This document shows positions 16,080 through 25,489 of a stretch of 64,000 nucleotides of DNA, one piece after another. Position numbers and translations under genes: made by a program. The notes below the pieces were generated by a model. The model saw only the letters and a program-made list of their open reading frames with translations. It did no database searches and was not told the DNA's origin. Source of the stretch: Cryobacterium sp. CG_9.6 (GTDB taxonomy: Bacteria; Actinomycetota; Actinomycetes; Actinomycetales; Microbacteriaceae). The stretch's first letter is position 1. Every line of letters starts with the position of its first letter. The stretch is taken from NCBI RefSeq assembly GCF_029893365.1, contig NZ_JARXUZ010000001.1, positions 1,674,001 to 1,738,000 of the forward strand, given 5' to 3'.

Positions 16080-17609
16080 CTAGCGAGTAGTGGCCACAAA
16101 AGCACGGGAGAAGGTCCACTGCGCACTCGTCACACCCGAGCACATGTAACTCGGCGTAGCTGACGTACACGGTTGGTCGCGAGTCATCTCCCACCAACCG
16201 AGACTCGCAAGGGAATGTGTTGTGGCGAACTGTCCCACCAGAGTGGCATCGGTTGGCGTAAAGATTTCTCCCGGCACATCATTCTGACCGATCATTGGTG
16301 TGAGACCCACCAGCGACAGACGCTGCGCACTGGTGAGACCCGCATAAGTTGGAATCGTGCCGAGCTGCGTGGCCGTCGCCTGAGCAGCAGCGATCGCCGC
16401 AGTGCCCATCATTCGCGTTCCATCGCCATAGTCCATGGCCATCACATTGACAGCAGAGAGCCGCACACCAGCAGCAGCAAACTCGCTCACCGTGCGCACA
16501 CCACTCGCCACCAGACCGGACGGCATCACGGGTAGGGTCAACGACACCTGAAGCGGATGCCCCGCCGCCGCCCGCTGCACTTGAAGCGCAGCCACAGCAG
16601 CGGCACGCCGCTGGTTAGAAACCGAGTCAGAGACATCCGTTCCCTCAATGTCGAAGTCAATCCGGCTGAGATTGAACCTCGTCACCACTTTTGTGTAGGC
16701 ACTGAGCAGTGTGGAGGGGTTTGTGCAGACCCGAGCGAGTTCATTATTGAGGGAACCGCCGAACGAAGCGATGAACTGTCCTCCACCACTCTGGAAAGCA
16801 GTGATGTTGGGACGGAAATCACTCGACGTGCCCACAGCGTATTCCGTGTATCCGGCCCAGGTGGGACTGCACGAACTGGACCGGTCGGCCACAATAAACG
16901 AACCCGTCAGAGCCTTCACACCCGTGGTGGCTGCAAAAGCCGACAAATCAGCAGTGGGCCAGAGACCCAGATCAACGTAGGGGGCTACGAGAAGCCCGCT
17001 GGCGGGCGGAAGTGGCGTCCAAGACGGACTCGGAACAGGTGTGGGTGTGGGTGTGGGTGTTGGTGTTGCGGTGGGAAGCGGCGCAGCGACACCGTTCACG
17101 GAGCAGGGGATGGGAGCACTGCCGGCGGGAAGACCGATGACGCGACAGGAGATGGGGACTAAGGAGGTGGACACACCTTTGCGTGATGTCAGCCCGAAGG
17201 ACGTGGAAGCCCCCGGAGCTAGAGACCGTGACCAGGTGGGTGCCCGCACAGCGAAGCCGCCCACCGACGGTATCAACACCCCATTCCACAGAGTGTTCAC
17301 GGTGTGAGCGTAAGTGAAAGCCACCTGCCACGGGTTCAGAGTGCTGGTTGAGGTGTTTCGCAGTGCCACATCTGATTGGAAGCCCGTTGTCCACACGTTG
17401 GTGTTTGTCCACGTGACAGCAACCCCCGCTGGGGTCGTGACCGCAGCAGCAGGCAGTCCACTCACCGTGCCCAGCCCGAGCGCAAAAAGAACCGACGCGA
17501 TCACGGTTATCGTGAGCGGGCAACCGCCAGGAATTCTTGGCATGTGCACTCTGTGTCCTTGGCTGGAGGGTGAGGTTGTGAGGTCAACCGACCTGGTCGT
17601 CTCTGTCAT
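16080..17609 (-). CDS. Secreted chitinase-like glycoside hydrolase: CBM2 domain, Pro/Thr linker, GH18 catalytic domain
   Basis: A 509-residue protein. A hydrophobic signal segment lies at about 32-56 (cleavage near GLPAAA). A CBM2-like module at about 60-170 has conserved W67, W73 and W94 and a Cys pair, C155/C169. A threonine-proline linker spans 178-200. A GH18 barrel spans 205-509, with the catalytic DxDxE as D318-F-D320-I-E322 and YGDG and WWEMTRD later. It should bind and cut chitin outside the cell. GTG/ATG starts nearer the signal peptide (Met23 at 17543) are equally possible. Its stop codon TAG (16082-16080) lies inside the target duplication of the IS481 element, so the gene is intact but has lost its natural 3' flank. 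Confidence 0.88.
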   Translation of the reverse strand: MTETTRSVDLTTSPSSQGHRVHMPRIPGGCPLTITVIASVLFALGLGTVSGLPAAAVTTPAGVAVTWTNTNVWTTGFQSDVALRNTSTSTLNPWQVAFTYAHTVNTLWNGVLIPSVGGFAVRAPTWSRSLAPGASTSFGLTSRKGVSTSLVPISCRVIGLPAGSAPIPCSVNGVAAPLPTATPTPTPTPTPVPSPSWTPLPPASGLLVAPYVDLGLWPTADLSAFAATTGVKALTGSFIVADRSSSCSPTWAGYTEYAVGTSSDFRPNITAFQSGGGQFIASFGGSLNNELARVCTNPSTLLSAYTKVVTRFNLSRIDFDIEGTDVSDSVSNQRRAAAVAALQVQRAAAGHPLQVSLTLPVMPSGLVASGVRTVSEFAAAGVRLSAVNVMAMDYGDGTRMMGTAAIAAAQATATQLGTIPTYAGLTSAQRLSLVGLTPMIGQNDVPGEIFTPTDATLVGQFATTHSLASLGWWEMTRDQPCTSATPSYMCSGVTSAQWTFSRAFVATTR

Positions 17610-17641
17610 TCTCTGTCTCTGTCACACAAACCGCAACAGGG

Positions 17642-18139
17642 TCAGGTCGCGACCCGGTGGTTGCCCGTGAGTGAGACCGTCGCCAGAACCGTGCGCCCCA
17701 GAGGCGAAGAACGCGGCACCATATCCACCACGGCAAGCTGAGTGAGGACGACAGTATCGCCGGGGTATCTACGCCCATGGTTCTTGAACGTAATATGAGG
17801 TGTGAATTCGGATGCCGTGAAGGCCGGTTCCCCGGGGTTGCACCCCAACGGCCGGACTGCCGCGACGACCTGCTCATGGAGCAGCGCTAACGGTTCATTA
17901 GGCACGATGACCGACACCGGTACGTCTTGACGTCGCCCAAACAGATGACTGTCACCGACCGTGGCATGAAGAGCGGTGCACCCTGTTATCGCCGCCCCGA
18001 TCTGCTCCGCAATGCGCGCACTATCGGCGTCCGTGTCAAACGGTGCCAGCACTGTGATGTGCAGCGGCCACTCTGTCACGGGCCAGCGGTCACCGACCCG
18101 AATGGGTACCAGGGGGAGAACAATTACCAGACGCTGCAC
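17642..18139 (-). CDS. 2'-5' RNA ligase / 2H phosphoesterase family protein
   Basis: A 165-residue protein with the two HxT motifs of the 2H phosphoesterase superfamily: PLHITVLAPF at about residue 26 and TPHITFKNHG at about 113. Members hydrolyse or form 2'-5' or cyclic phosphodiesters in RNA or nucleotides; the actual substrate is unknown. The start is GTG 18139. TACACT (minus strand, 18151-18146) ends 6 nt before it, which fits a leaderless message. The gene is 33 bp upstream of the chitinase on the same strand but unrelated in function. Confidence 0.8.
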   Translation of the reverse strand: MQRLVIVLPLVPIRVGDRWPVTEWPLHITVLAPFDTDADSARIAEQIGAAITGCTALHATVGDSHLFGRRQDVPVSVIVPNEPLALLHEQVVAAVRPLGCNPGEPAFTASEFTPHITFKNHGRRYPGDTVVLTQLAVVDMVPRSSPLGRTVLATVSLTGNHRVAT

Positions 18140-18238
18140 CTGATGAGTGTAGACGGGCAGTGGCGAGCAGAGCGGATGATCGTGATCCCTACTGTCACCG
18201 ACGGCACCGCCTGCTGCTGCGCACCGACGACCCCGACG

Positions 18239-18565
18239 CTACCGACGACCGCGCACAAAGTAAGCGATCGGCCCCACGAAATTCACACCGATGATCAGAG
18301 CCCACACCGATTTCTTTCCCCGAACCAGTCGTGCCGGGCGTCGGGCAAGATCGAACCACGCAGCACTGGCCAGAAGGAACTGCACGGCAGCTCCAATTCT
18401 GATGCGCATCTGCTGCTGGGAAGTGAGATCGCTCCAGGACGTTCCGTGCTTTCTCCGGGTGTGACCCGTGCCGCCAGGTGCCACGATCGCCGTTACGTGT
18501 TCTACCGGTGCGAGAGCGCTGTGAGTCATCTTGCCCTGAGATGTGCCGCTTTCTTGTGGTGGCAT
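18239..18565 (-). CDS. Small membrane protein, PLD-nuclease N-terminal-like (PLDc_N)
   Basis: A 108-residue protein. After a polar first half it has two membrane helices (about residues 58-74 and 87-104). Between them is LARRPARLVRGKKSVWALIIGVNFVG, with the W-x-x-x-x-x-x-N-x-x-G pattern typical of the PLDc_N domain; the end is GPIAYFVRGRR. The role is unknown. ATG 18565 has GGAAGGA upstream; longer frames to 18691 exist, but their residues look like noise. It lies divergently from the luciferase-like oxidoreductase gene. Confidence 0.65.
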   Translation of the reverse strand: MPPQESGTSQGKMTHSALAPVEHVTAIVAPGGTGHTRRKHGTSWSDLTSQQQMRIRIGAAVQFLLASAAWFDLARRPARLVRGKKSVWALIIGVNFVGPIAYFVRGRR

Positions 18566-18696
18566 GCGCCTGCGTTCCTTCCGAAGTGGCGTGAACCGGT
18601 GGTATTGCTGACACGAACGATACTCCCGGACATCAATGACGGGAACTCTTCTGCTGATTCGGGTAACGATTTGCGAGTGAGGTGGTTGCACTCTGC

Positions 18697-19695
18697 ATGA
18701 TGATCCCGCTGTCTATCCACGACCTTGCACCGATTACGCCTGGACACACCATCGGGCAGAGCTTTGCAGCGAGCGTCGCCCTCGCGCAGACAGCCGAAAA
18801 GCACGGTTATCTGCGTGTGTGGTACGCGGAACACCACAATATGCCCACGATTGCGTCCTCGGCCCCGGCGGTCCTGATCGGCCATGTTGCGGAACAGACC
18901 ACGAGCATCCGCTTGGGAGCTGGCGGCATCATGCTTCCCAACCACTCGCCACTCGCCATTGCGGAACAGTTTGGCACGCTCGCCGAGCTCTACCCCAACC
19001 GCATCGACCTCGGACTTGGCCGCGCACCCGGCAGCGACCAGACCACGGCTCGCGCCATGCGACGTGATCCCCGGGCGAGCGACCAGTTCCCGCAGGACGT
19101 CATGGAACTGCAGGCCTACCTCGGTAATGAGTCGATCATCCCCGGCGTTCGAGCGATACCGGGCGCCGGCACCAACGTTCCGCTGCATATTCTGGGATCC
19201 TCACTGTTTGGAGCTCAGCTGGCAGCCGCCCTGGGTCTTCCGTTCACGTTCGCGTCCCACTTCGCACCGGACTCGCTCTACGAAGCCATTGCCATTTATC
19301 GTCGGGATTTCACCCCCTCGACACAGCTTTCCGCCCCCTATGTGATGGTGGCGGCCAATGTGATCGCCGCCGACGATGCAGCGGATGCCGCACAGCAGTT
19401 CGTGACAATTCGTCGCGCTCGCGTGCGCGGCATGATCGCCCGCGGACCGGCATCCCCGGAGTACACGGACGACCAAATCGACACCTTCCTGACCACAGCG
19501 CAGGGTGCCCAGACCGCAAACATGATGCGCTATTCCGCCGTGGGCACCCCCTCCGACGTGCGCATGTTCCTGCAGGACTTCGCGGCATCGACCCAGGCAG
19601 ACGAGCTCATCCTGGCTCACCAGTCCACCGAGATCGAGGACCGTCTCCGCTCGGTTGCCCTCACCGCTGAGGCGATGTCCGGTTCCCTCGTGTGA
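18697..19695 (+). CDS. LLM class flavin-dependent oxidoreductase (luciferase-like, MsnO8 type)
   Basis: A 332-residue TIM-barrel flavoprotein. [14 protein letters not shown] at the N-terminus, [47 protein letters not shown] and [13 protein letters not shown] form the usual FMN-binding landmarks of bacterial luciferase-like monooxygenases. SVMGTPSDV-like ([15 protein letters not shown]) closes the barrel. It probably uses FMNH2 from a separate reductase; the substrate is unknown. Two consecutive ATGs (18697, 18700) are possible starts; a GTG at 18682 is also open. Confidence 0.88.
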   Translation: MMIPLSIHDLAPITPGHTIGQSFAASVALAQTAEKHGYLRVWYAEHHNMPTIASSAPAVLIGHVAEQTTSIRLGAGGIMLPNHSPLAIAEQFGTLAELYPNRIDLGLGRAPGSDQTTARAMRRDPRASDQFPQDVMELQAYLGNESIIPGVRAIPGAGTNVPLHILGSSLFGAQLAAALGLPFTFASHFAPDSLYEAIAIYRRDFTPSTQLSAPYVMVAANVIAADDAADAAQQFVTIRRARVRGMIARGPASPEYTDDQIDTFLTTAQGAQTANMMRYSAVGTPSDVRMFLQDFAASTQADELILAHQSTEIEDRLRSVALTAEAMSGSLV

Positions 19696-19725
19696 TCTCG
19701 TGACCCCCGGACGACGCGTCGTAAC

Positions 19726-20079
19726 ATGACCCCCGATGACCTGGTCGAGTTCTGTCTGAGCTTGCCGCAAACCGACGAGACGTTCCCCTTTGGCCCGGAA
19801 ACGAGCGTCTTCAAGACCACCGCCAACGGAAAGATTTTTGCCCTGTCCGCACTCGCGGGCGAGCCGTTTACGGTGTCACTGAAGTGTGACCCCGAGGAGG
19901 GCCGTGCCCTCCGGGATGAATTTCCCGGTCAGATCACTCCGGGATACCACCTCAACAAAAAGCACTGGATCACCATTGTGTTGGACAGCGACATCGAGGT
20001 TTCCCTGATTGAACAGCTCCTCCGGGACAGCCACGCCCTGGTCCGGCCCAAAATCCCGCGGGCCCCGGCCAGTCGGTAA
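19726..20079 (+). CDS. MmcQ/YjbR family DNA-binding-fold protein
   Basis: A 117-residue protein with the MmcQ/YjbR (CyaY-like) fold: LPQTDETFPFGPETSVFKTTANGKIFALSAL, then the conserved TPGYHLNKKHWITIVLD block (G-Y-H-x-N-K-x-H-W) near residue 66, and SHALVRPKIPR at the end. Biochemical function is unknown in this family. It follows the luciferase-like gene by 30 bp on the same strand and may be co-transcribed. It converges on the histidine phosphatase gene. A CCAGTCGGTAA duplication is seen just after the gene. Confidence 0.88.
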   Translation: MTPDDLVEFCLSLPQTDETFPFGPETSVFKTTANGKIFALSALAGEPFTVSLKCDPEEGRALRDEFPGQITPGYHLNKKHWITIVLDSDIEVSLIEQLLRDSHALVRPKIPRAPASR

Positions 20080-20104
20080 TTCCAGTCGGTAACCCCGGGC
20101 GGAA

Positions 20105-20725
20105 CTACAGGCTGTTGAGTGCGTCACTCACCGGCGTTCCGGCCCACGACACCAGAGTCCAGCCCTGCTCCGGTGAACCGGTCAGCTCGACAACCCCCGT
20201 GTTGTCGAGAGGGTTGTGCTCGGTAAACCGAGGCTCGATATTGCCGGCACGCATGCCCGTCCACACGCGAATCGCTGCACCGTGACTGACGACGACAGCC
20301 GTCTGCGCCGTCGTTGCAATGTGAGCAATGTCCGCGTCGAAGCGATCCACGAAGGCGTGGCCATCAGCCGCACCCGGCATTGCCGTTGTGCGATCGCCCT
20401 GAACCCAGGCAAACATGGTCTCGAGGTATGTGTGAACGGATGCGCGATCGCTGAGTCCCTCAAGATTGCCCGCTTCAATCTCATGCACTCCGAGCATCGT
20501 CTGCACGGTCAAACCACGCTCCGTCGCCAGTGGCTCGGCAGTCAGCTGGGTACGCACGAGCGTCGACGCGAAGATGGCGTCAATCGACTGGCCACGCAGG
20601 ATATCTGGAATAGCTTGCGCCTGCGTTATGCCCAGCGCGGTAAGTCCGGGACCCGGATGTGCAGTGTCGAGCAGTCCGAGCACATTTGCGGGAGTCTGGC
20701 CGTGTCGAATGAGAATGAGTCGCAT
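20105..20725 (-). CDS. Histidine phosphatase (phosphoglycerate-mutase-like) family protein
   Basis: A 206-residue protein. LILIRHGQTPAN at residues 3-14 is the RHG catalytic motif; TALGITQAQAIPD, ASTLVRTQLTAEPLA and the second histidine region VVVSHGAAIRVW follow. It is an acid-phosphatase/mutase-type enzyme of unknown substrate and is not closely similar to the SixA-type protein at 12.6 kb. A TAGGCT box lies 9 nt upstream of the ATG on the minus strand. Confidence 0.88.
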   Translation of the reverse strand: MRLILIRHGQTPANVLGLLDTAHPGPGLTALGITQAQAIPDILRGQSIDAIFASTLVRTQLTAEPLATERGLTVQTMLGVHEIEAGNLEGLSDRASVHTYLETMFAWVQGDRTTAMPGAADGHAFVDRFDADIAHIATTAQTAVVVSHGAAIRVWTGMRAGNIEPRFTEHNPLDNTGVVELTGSPEQGWTLVSWAGTPVSDALNSL

Positions 20726-20849
20726 GGTGGCCCCAGCCTAGAGACCAACGCTGGGAAGATCAGGGGATTACGTGGCGGCACAGGCCGGATTCGCAGCCCG
20801 GGCTGCAACGATGGATCAGACGAGACCTCCGACAGAGAGCAGAATTCCT

Positions 20850-21176
20850 ATGACGATCATCAAAATCAACGCGATCACCGTTGCTGACGGTAGCGGCGAT
20901 GAACTGGCGCACCGCTTCGCTGCTCGAGCCGGCGCCGTGGACGATCAACCCGGCTTTGAAGGTTTTGAGCTGCTCAAGCCCACCGACGACCGCAGCACCT
21001 GGCTGGTCCTCACCCGGTGGGCCGACGAAGAATCCTTCCAGACCTGGCTGTCATCGCCCGCTTTCAGCCACGGTCACCGCAGCGAGAAGCCGGTTGATGG
21101 TGAACCTGCCGCTCGCCCAGCGGGTGTGAGTAGTGAGCTGTGGTCCTACGAGATCGCTGGTGGCAGCACCGTCTGA
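20850..21176 (+). CDS. Haem-degrading monooxygenase, MhuD/IsdG type (ABM fold)
   Basis: A 108-residue antibiotic-biosynthesis-monooxygenase fold. It resembles mycobacterial MhuD: IKINAITVADGSGDELAHRF at the start, GFEGFELLKP, and WADEESFQTWLSSPAFSHGHR. The catalytic residues known for MhuD appear at the same positions, Asn7 and Trp66, with His74 or His76 standing in for the proximal His75. Family members open haem to release iron (MhuD makes mycobilins without CO). The ATG follows GAGAGCAGAA. No haem uptake genes are visible nearby. Confidence 0.8.
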   Translation: MTIIKINAITVADGSGDELAHRFAARAGAVDDQPGFEGFELLKPTDDRSTWLVLTRWADEESFQTWLSSPAFSHGHRSEKPVDGEPAARPAGVSSELWSYEIAGGSTV

Positions 21177-21339
21177 CCCACATTCCACGTGAGCGGTGTC
21201 GGGTGACCGCCGATACTGGTGGGCAACGATGCCGGAACACCCCCGCGGCGAACGCCCCATCTGACCGGATACTTCCCTCAGCAGGTCGTGGGGCCTACGC
21301 TCAAAGTGTTCGCAGTTCACCTTGGGGGAGGAAACACAG

Positions 21340-21387
21340 ATGGCTGCAATCTGTACATGTGCCGAGTCTGACGGCCGCACATCGTGA
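21340..21387 (+). CDS. 15-residue ORF with strong ribosome site, coupled to next gene
   Basis: Codes MAAICTCAESDGRTS. It has GGGGGAGGAA 6 nt before the ATG, the strongest ribosome site in this part of the window. Its TGA stop (21385-21387) overlaps the GTG start of the following frame (21384-21386) in a GTGA junction. It may be a leader peptide or a coupling ORF for the downstream gene. Two Cys codons lie near the start (codons 5 and 7), reminiscent of short Cys-containing attenuator ORFs in mycobacteria. No experimental support is implied. Confidence 0.45.
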   Translation: MAAICTCAESDGRTS

Positions 21388-21971
21388 GTCCGGTTGGGTG
21401 GCACGGGCAGGAGAGTTCACACAGCTGTGGTGTGGGCCGGCTCATGAGCCGGGCTCAGGCCGCTTTTCACGGTTCCACTGCAACGCCGTCCCCGTCCCCG
21501 TTCGGCGACAGTGGCGATAGCGGTGACCGAGCTCCGCAGGACATTCAGCACTGGGTCCGGTGCCTTCTTCCCGCCGGATTCACGGGTCGAGCCGTTCTGA
21601 GTTTCGATAGCTGGGGTGGGTCCCCGATCAGTATCGAGGTCTCTCTCGATGCAGCGGGACAGCTCAGGATCGCCGATCACACAGCCGCGAAGCATGCAGT
21701 CGATGCCCTGCAGGCGGGCCTGACCGTTGTCGTGCAGGTGTGCACAACCGATGCTGCGGCTGATGAGAGCGCTACGGACCCGTCGACGACTGATGCGCCA
21801 GCGCTGCCGACAACGACCCGCGTCTGGCTCTTCAGCGTGGACGGCGTTCGGGCAGTAGAGGCCGAAGTCCTCCAGGCCTGTGCCCTCTCAGACGTGAGCC
21901 CCCTGCAGGACGGCGACTGTGCCCACTTTGAAACCGGCTGGACGCTGACCGAAAGACCCGGCGGAGCGTAG
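21384..21971 (+). CDS. Uncharacterised protein
   Basis: No recognised family. The 195-residue frame begins at GTG 21384, coupled to the short ORF; an internal ATG at 21444 is the alternative. The first ~50 residues are low-complexity (Ser/Gly/Asp/Pro). Residues 55-105 (HWVRCLLPAGFTGRAVLSFDSWGGSPISIEVSLDAAGQLRI) look like a folded beta segment. The region after 110 contains an Asp/Thr/Ala-rich insert, then VWLFSVDGVRAVEAEVLQACALSDVSPL. The soluble cytoplasmic character suggests no secretion. A single gene between MhuD-like and a small membrane protein. Confidence 0.5.
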   Translation: MSPVGWHGQESSHSCGVGRLMSRAQAAFHGSTATPSPSPFGDSGDSGDRAPQDIQHWVRCLLPAGFTGRAVLSFDSWGGSPISIEVSLDAAGQLRIADHTAAKHAVDALQAGLTVVVQVCTTDAAADESATDPSTTDAPALPTTTRVWLFSVDGVRAVEAEVLQACALSDVSPLQDGDCAHFETGWTLTERPGGA

Positions 21972-22011
21972 GACATGCGCCCGACCGCTGTCTCCTGCGC
22001 GCGGTTACCCG

Positions 22012-22335
22012 CTAGAGGAAGACGGACAGAATGGTGCGACCCAGAACCAGGGCGATCGACACCGCCACCAGTGCGATCGAGGCGAGCACGAGACCGCGCC
22101 CACGGGCCCGAGCGGGAATTGCCCGAAGAGCCTGGGTCGAATAGGCCAGTCCAATGACCGCGACGATGAGGGAGGGCAGCGGGAAAACGACAGCAAGCAC
22201 AAAGCCAGCCAGCGACAACCAGAACCCCGGAAGCCTCCCCGGAGTCTTGGACCAGTCTGCGCGGGGTGAACCCATGTTGAACAGGTTATTGCCATCCATA
22301 TTTGCTCGGGGGTCGTTCACGTGTTTCTCCCTCAT
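22012..22335 (-). CDS. DUF4190-like small membrane protein
   Basis: A 107-residue protein with two membrane helices (about residues 39-62 and 84-105). Between them is an AYSTQALRAIPARARGRGLVLASIAL segment, which is the DUF4190 signature (small G-R-G-L-A-x-A-G-I helix start after a basic loop). Function unknown. Its ATG overlaps the stop of the alpha/beta hydrolase gene by 4 bp, so the two are translationally coupled. The inner Met13 is an alternative start. Confidence 0.65.
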   Translation of the reverse strand: MREKHVNDPRANMDGNNLFNMGSPRADWSKTPGRLPGFWLSLAGFVLAVVFPLPSLIVAVIGLAYSTQALRAIPARARGRGLVLASIALVAVSIALVLGRTILSVFL

Positions 22336-23153
22336 GAATCGTCTGTCTCAGTCTCACACGGTGAGCTGTGCGACAGGTCCGCGGCGAGAAACGTTCGAGC
22401 GGCATCTCGAAAGTCACGGGATGTCGGTGCATTGAAATGATTTCGACCCGGGATTTCGAAGAATGTTCCCTGTGGAGTGACGGCGGCGAGAGCCCGCGAG
22501 GCGTCCAGAATAGGGTCGTCACTGCCCGTCGCAAACATGACCGGCTGGATCGGAGCGTTCGCAGCGCTGGGTTGCTCGCCGTTACGGAGCCCCTCAACAA
22601 GTGCCACGAGTGAGGTGAGATTGTTCTCGGGCAGTGCCTTCGCCATGCTGAGGAAGAACCCGGTCAACCGGTCAGTCACGGTGACTCCATGCTCAATGTG
22701 AGCGCGAGCATCCGCTATGTCAAAGCGTTTCAGCGGATCGCCATCGGGAATTCCACCGAGAACGGCTCGGCTGATGCGATCGGGATGGTCATGGGCCGCC
22801 AGCCAGCCCACCCGGGCGCCGAGGGAATAGCCCACGAAGGAGACCTCACTGATGAGGTGCGCGTCCAATACCCTCAACACGTCATCGACGAGCGTGCTCA
22901 TGGCGAAGCTCGCCGCTGTCAACGGCTTGTCACTGGCCCCGTGACCGCGCTGATCGAGAGCGATCAGATGGTAACCGGCGCGAACGAGATCGCGCACCCA
23001 ACCGGTCTTGTGCCAGTTGGCCATCGCACTGGACGCGAAGCCGTGTAGGAGAAAAACGGATGGGTTGTTCGAGTCACCGAATTCATAGGTGGCCAGTTGG
23101 GTACCATCGGCGGCGTGAACGAACTGGGGCGGGGGAGCGGCGGGCGTGTGCAT
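22332..23153 (-). CDS. Alpha/beta hydrolase
   Basis: A 273-residue alpha/beta hydrolase. FLLHGFASS is the oxyanion-hole motif, LDQRGHGASDKP the strand-4 loop, and GYSLGA (nucleophile elbow) carries the catalytic serine near residue 110. GSDDPILDASRAL holds the acid and PGRNHFNAP the histidine. Substrate unknown (epoxide hydrolase, esterase or C-C hydrolase types share this pattern). It is the first gene of a two-gene unit with the downstream DUF4190-like protein and is divergent from jetA. Confidence 0.88.
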   Translation of the reverse strand: MHTPAAPPPQFVHAADGTQLATYEFGDSNNPSVFLLHGFASSAMANWHKTGWVRDLVRAGYHLIALDQRGHGASDKPLTAASFAMSTLVDDVLRVLDAHLISEVSFVGYSLGARVGWLAAHDHPDRISRAVLGGIPDGDPLKRFDIADARAHIEHGVTVTDRLTGFFLSMAKALPENNLTSLVALVEGLRNGEQPSAANAPIQPVMFATGSDDPILDASRALAAVTPQGTFFEIPGRNHFNAPTSRDFRDAARTFLAADLSHSSPCETETDDS

Positions 23154-23238
23154 CAGAATCTATTTGACCACGGCCACCGGCACAGACCAACCGTGTGCGC
23201 TGGACTACGGTTGATGAGGTCCTGAAGGGAATGATGGA

Positions 23239-24753
23239 GTGAACGATATTGCGAGCGAACTCGCGCGAGTGCGTGAAGCCTTTGATAAACCGACCCTCCA
23301 ACTTCTCGACCGCAAATGGGCGCCATTCGTTCTCGCCGTCTTCACGTCATCGTTCAGCCGTGACAGACGCAGTGTCCAGACCGACCTTCTCCATGTGCAG
23401 GTCGATGCCTATCTCGCGGACCTCCGCTCCGTGGGAAGCGAAGTACCCGGCAAGAACGGGCGCGCCCTCTGCGTGCAGTGGATGAACGACCAGTGGCTCT
23501 ACCGCGAAACCGGAGAGAACGGTGAGGAGCAATACTCCCTGACCTCCCACGCCCTGGAAGCGCTCCTGCTCGTCGCCAGCCTGTCCCGAGACCGAGCCCT
23601 CATCAGTGAGTCCCGACTCACCACCATCGTCGACACCGTGCGCCACCGTGCCACGCAGGCCAACCCCGATCGCCAGCAACGCCTGCAGCGCCTCGACCAG
23701 GAAATTGCCGAAAAACAGAGCGAACGCAACCGCATTGCGAACGGCGGCGACATTGCCGACACCTCCGCGGAGCAGATGCACGAGGGGTACGCCAACCTCG
23801 TGGACCTCATCAGCCAGCTTCCCAGTGATTTCAAGCGTGTGGAAGAGTCCGTGGCGGGAATGCACCGCCAGATTGTGAATGATTTTCGTGCCGAAGAACG
23901 CCCCATCAGCGAGGTCCTCGACGACTATTTATCGAAAACGGATGCCCTCATGTCGTCCACGGCAGAGGGTCGCGCCTTTGAGGGTGCGTTTACTCTGCTG
24001 CGCAACGATGCCCTGCTTCAGGAACTGAAGAGCGACCTCGAAACGATCCTGCTCCACCCCTTCGCTCTCGAGCTGAGCAGCGACGAACGGCGGAGCTTTA
24101 TGGGCACCGTGAGCCTCATCCGCAAGGGAGTGGACGACGTCCTCACCCAAAGAAACGGCCTCACGACCACCCTGCGCGAACACATTGTGAACCATGACGT
24201 TGTCAAGGACCGGGAGCTCGAACGTGTGCTGCGGGAGATCAATAAGGAACTCGCCACCTGGATGGAGACGGCCGGGTCTCGGTCCACGGTGACCGCTGAA
24301 CTGATGCCGGGAACTCTGAATGTTGAGTATCTCCGGGAACGCTTCTTCGACCCCGGAGCCCACCTCGCACCGCCCGCGCTGGAGGACGTGTCCCACGATG
24401 CACCGCAGCCGGCCAGTCTGGATGAGATGCGCACCCAGGGTGGCCCCCTGCTCGAGGAACTGCGACTGGCACTCGTCGCGGCCTCGACCGTTGCTCTCGG
24501 AGCCGGCACCGGAGCATCCGTGGGGGAGACCTTCAACGCTCTCTCCACCGCACTCCGCCGCCCCGTGGAAATCATGGGACTGCTGCAAATGGCCACGCAG
24601 ATTGGCGCCGTACAGCCGATAGCGGATGTTGAAACCTTCGAGACCGTACGCCCCGACGGTACCGTGCGCTCCTTCCTCGTTCCCCGCATAGTTTTGAACG
24701 CGCACGACACGGCTGCATTGGCAGCCCTGAACTCTGGACCTGATCATGACTGA
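23239..24753 (+). CDS. jetA: Wadjet JetA / MksF-like kleisin-type protein (DUF3375)
   Basis: A 504-residue DUF3375 protein. The N-terminal winged-helix-like part starts [29 protein letters not shown] and continues with [13 protein letters not shown] and [12 protein letters not shown] central coiled coil covers about 150-330, and a C-terminal domain includes [18 protein letters not shown]. JetA is the MukF/kleisin-like subunit that bridges the SMC heads of JetC. Start at GTG 23239 with GGAATGATGGA; no ATG start covers the conserved N-terminus. It overlaps jetB by 8 bp. It begins the tight jetA-jetB-jetC-oxygenase operon. jetD is not found. Confidence 0.9.
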   Translation: MNDIASELARVREAFDKPTLQLLDRKWAPFVLAVFTSSFSRDRRSVQTDLLHVQVDAYLADLRSVGSEVPGKNGRALCVQWMNDQWLYRETGENGEEQYSLTSHALEALLLVASLSRDRALISESRLTTIVDTVRHRATQANPDRQQRLQRLDQEIAEKQSERNRIANGGDIADTSAEQMHEGYANLVDLISQLPSDFKRVEESVAGMHRQIVNDFRAEERPISEVLDDYLSKTDALMSSTAEGRAFEGAFTLLRNDALLQELKSDLETILLHPFALELSSDERRSFMGTVSLIRKGVDDVLTQRNGLTTTLREHIVNHDVVKDRELERVLREINKELATWMETAGSRSTVTAELMPGTLNVEYLRERFFDPGAHLAPPALEDVSHDAPQPASLDEMRTQGGPLLEELRLALVAASTVALGAGTGASVGETFNALSTALRRPVEIMGLLQMATQIGAVQPIADVETFETVRPDGTVRSFLVPRIVLNAHDTAALAALNSGPDHD

Positions 24754-25489
24754 CACCTGGACCGATGACGCCGACGGCGTAGCTACCGACGATGTAGCTC
24801 CCAACGACTCTGCGCCGAGCGCAGCGGAGAACTTTTCCCTCTTTGAAGGAGACGAGGGCGGCCTCACCATTCAGCAGCGCAAGACGCTGGTGCTCCTGAT
24901 GAAGCACCGGTATATCTCCGCGGCCCTGCAGCCGGTGGAGTGGCGCACCCTGCTCGCGTCGCAGACCCTGCTCAAGTCACGATTGAATGATGTATTCCTT
25001 GACCTGCATATTGACCTGCACTACGAGGTCGCGTTCAAGCGCCAAGCCGTTTCCGAGGGTGGAGATCGTTTTCCCACCCTTTTGCATGACGTGGCGTATT
25101 CGCGGGAAGAGACGGTTCTCCTCGTACTGCTGCGCCAGCGTTTTCGCAGCGAGCGAGCGAACGGTCAGGACCTGGTGATTGTGGACCGGGACAACCTGGT
25201 GCAAAATGTGGCACGGTTTCGACCGGAAAACGCCACTGACCTGTCGGGCGATGCCCGGAAGGCGACGGCGGCCGTCGACAGCCTGGCCAAAGCGCGAGTG
25301 CTCCTGAAAACCAGCGACCCGGACCGCTTTCGAATTTCGGCGGTGATCGAGGTTCTTTTGCCCTTGGAACGCCTCGCGGAACTTCTCGACTGGCTCGTGA
25401 CGAGCAACGCCGCGGAAGTGCCGAGCGACGGAGACAGCCCCGATGTGCACAGAGACGCCGACGAACTGGAACTGGAAAGTATCTCGTGA
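24746..25489 (+). CDS. jetB: Wadjet JetB / MksE-like protein (DUF4194)
   Basis: A 247-residue DUF4194 protein. After an acidic low-complexity N-terminus (about 1-40), the winged-helix pair characteristic of MukE/MksE follows: [22 protein letters not shown], then the segment [21 protein letters not shown], and [17 protein letters not shown]. It is the KITE-like partner of JetA and JetC. It overlaps jetA (8 bp) and jetC (4 bp), so expression is translationally coupled and stoichiometry linked. Confidence 0.9.
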   Translation: MTDTWTDDADGVATDDVAPNDSAPSAAENFSLFEGDEGGLTIQQRKTLVLLMKHRYISAALQPVEWRTLLASQTLLKSRLNDVFLDLHIDLHYEVAFKRQAVSEGGDRFPTLLHDVAYSREETVLLVLLRQRFRSERANGQDLVIVDRDNLVQNVARFRPENATDLSGDARKATAAVDSLAKARVLLKTSDPDRFRISAVIEVLLPLERLAELLDWLVTSNAAEVPSDGDSPDVHRDADELELESIS

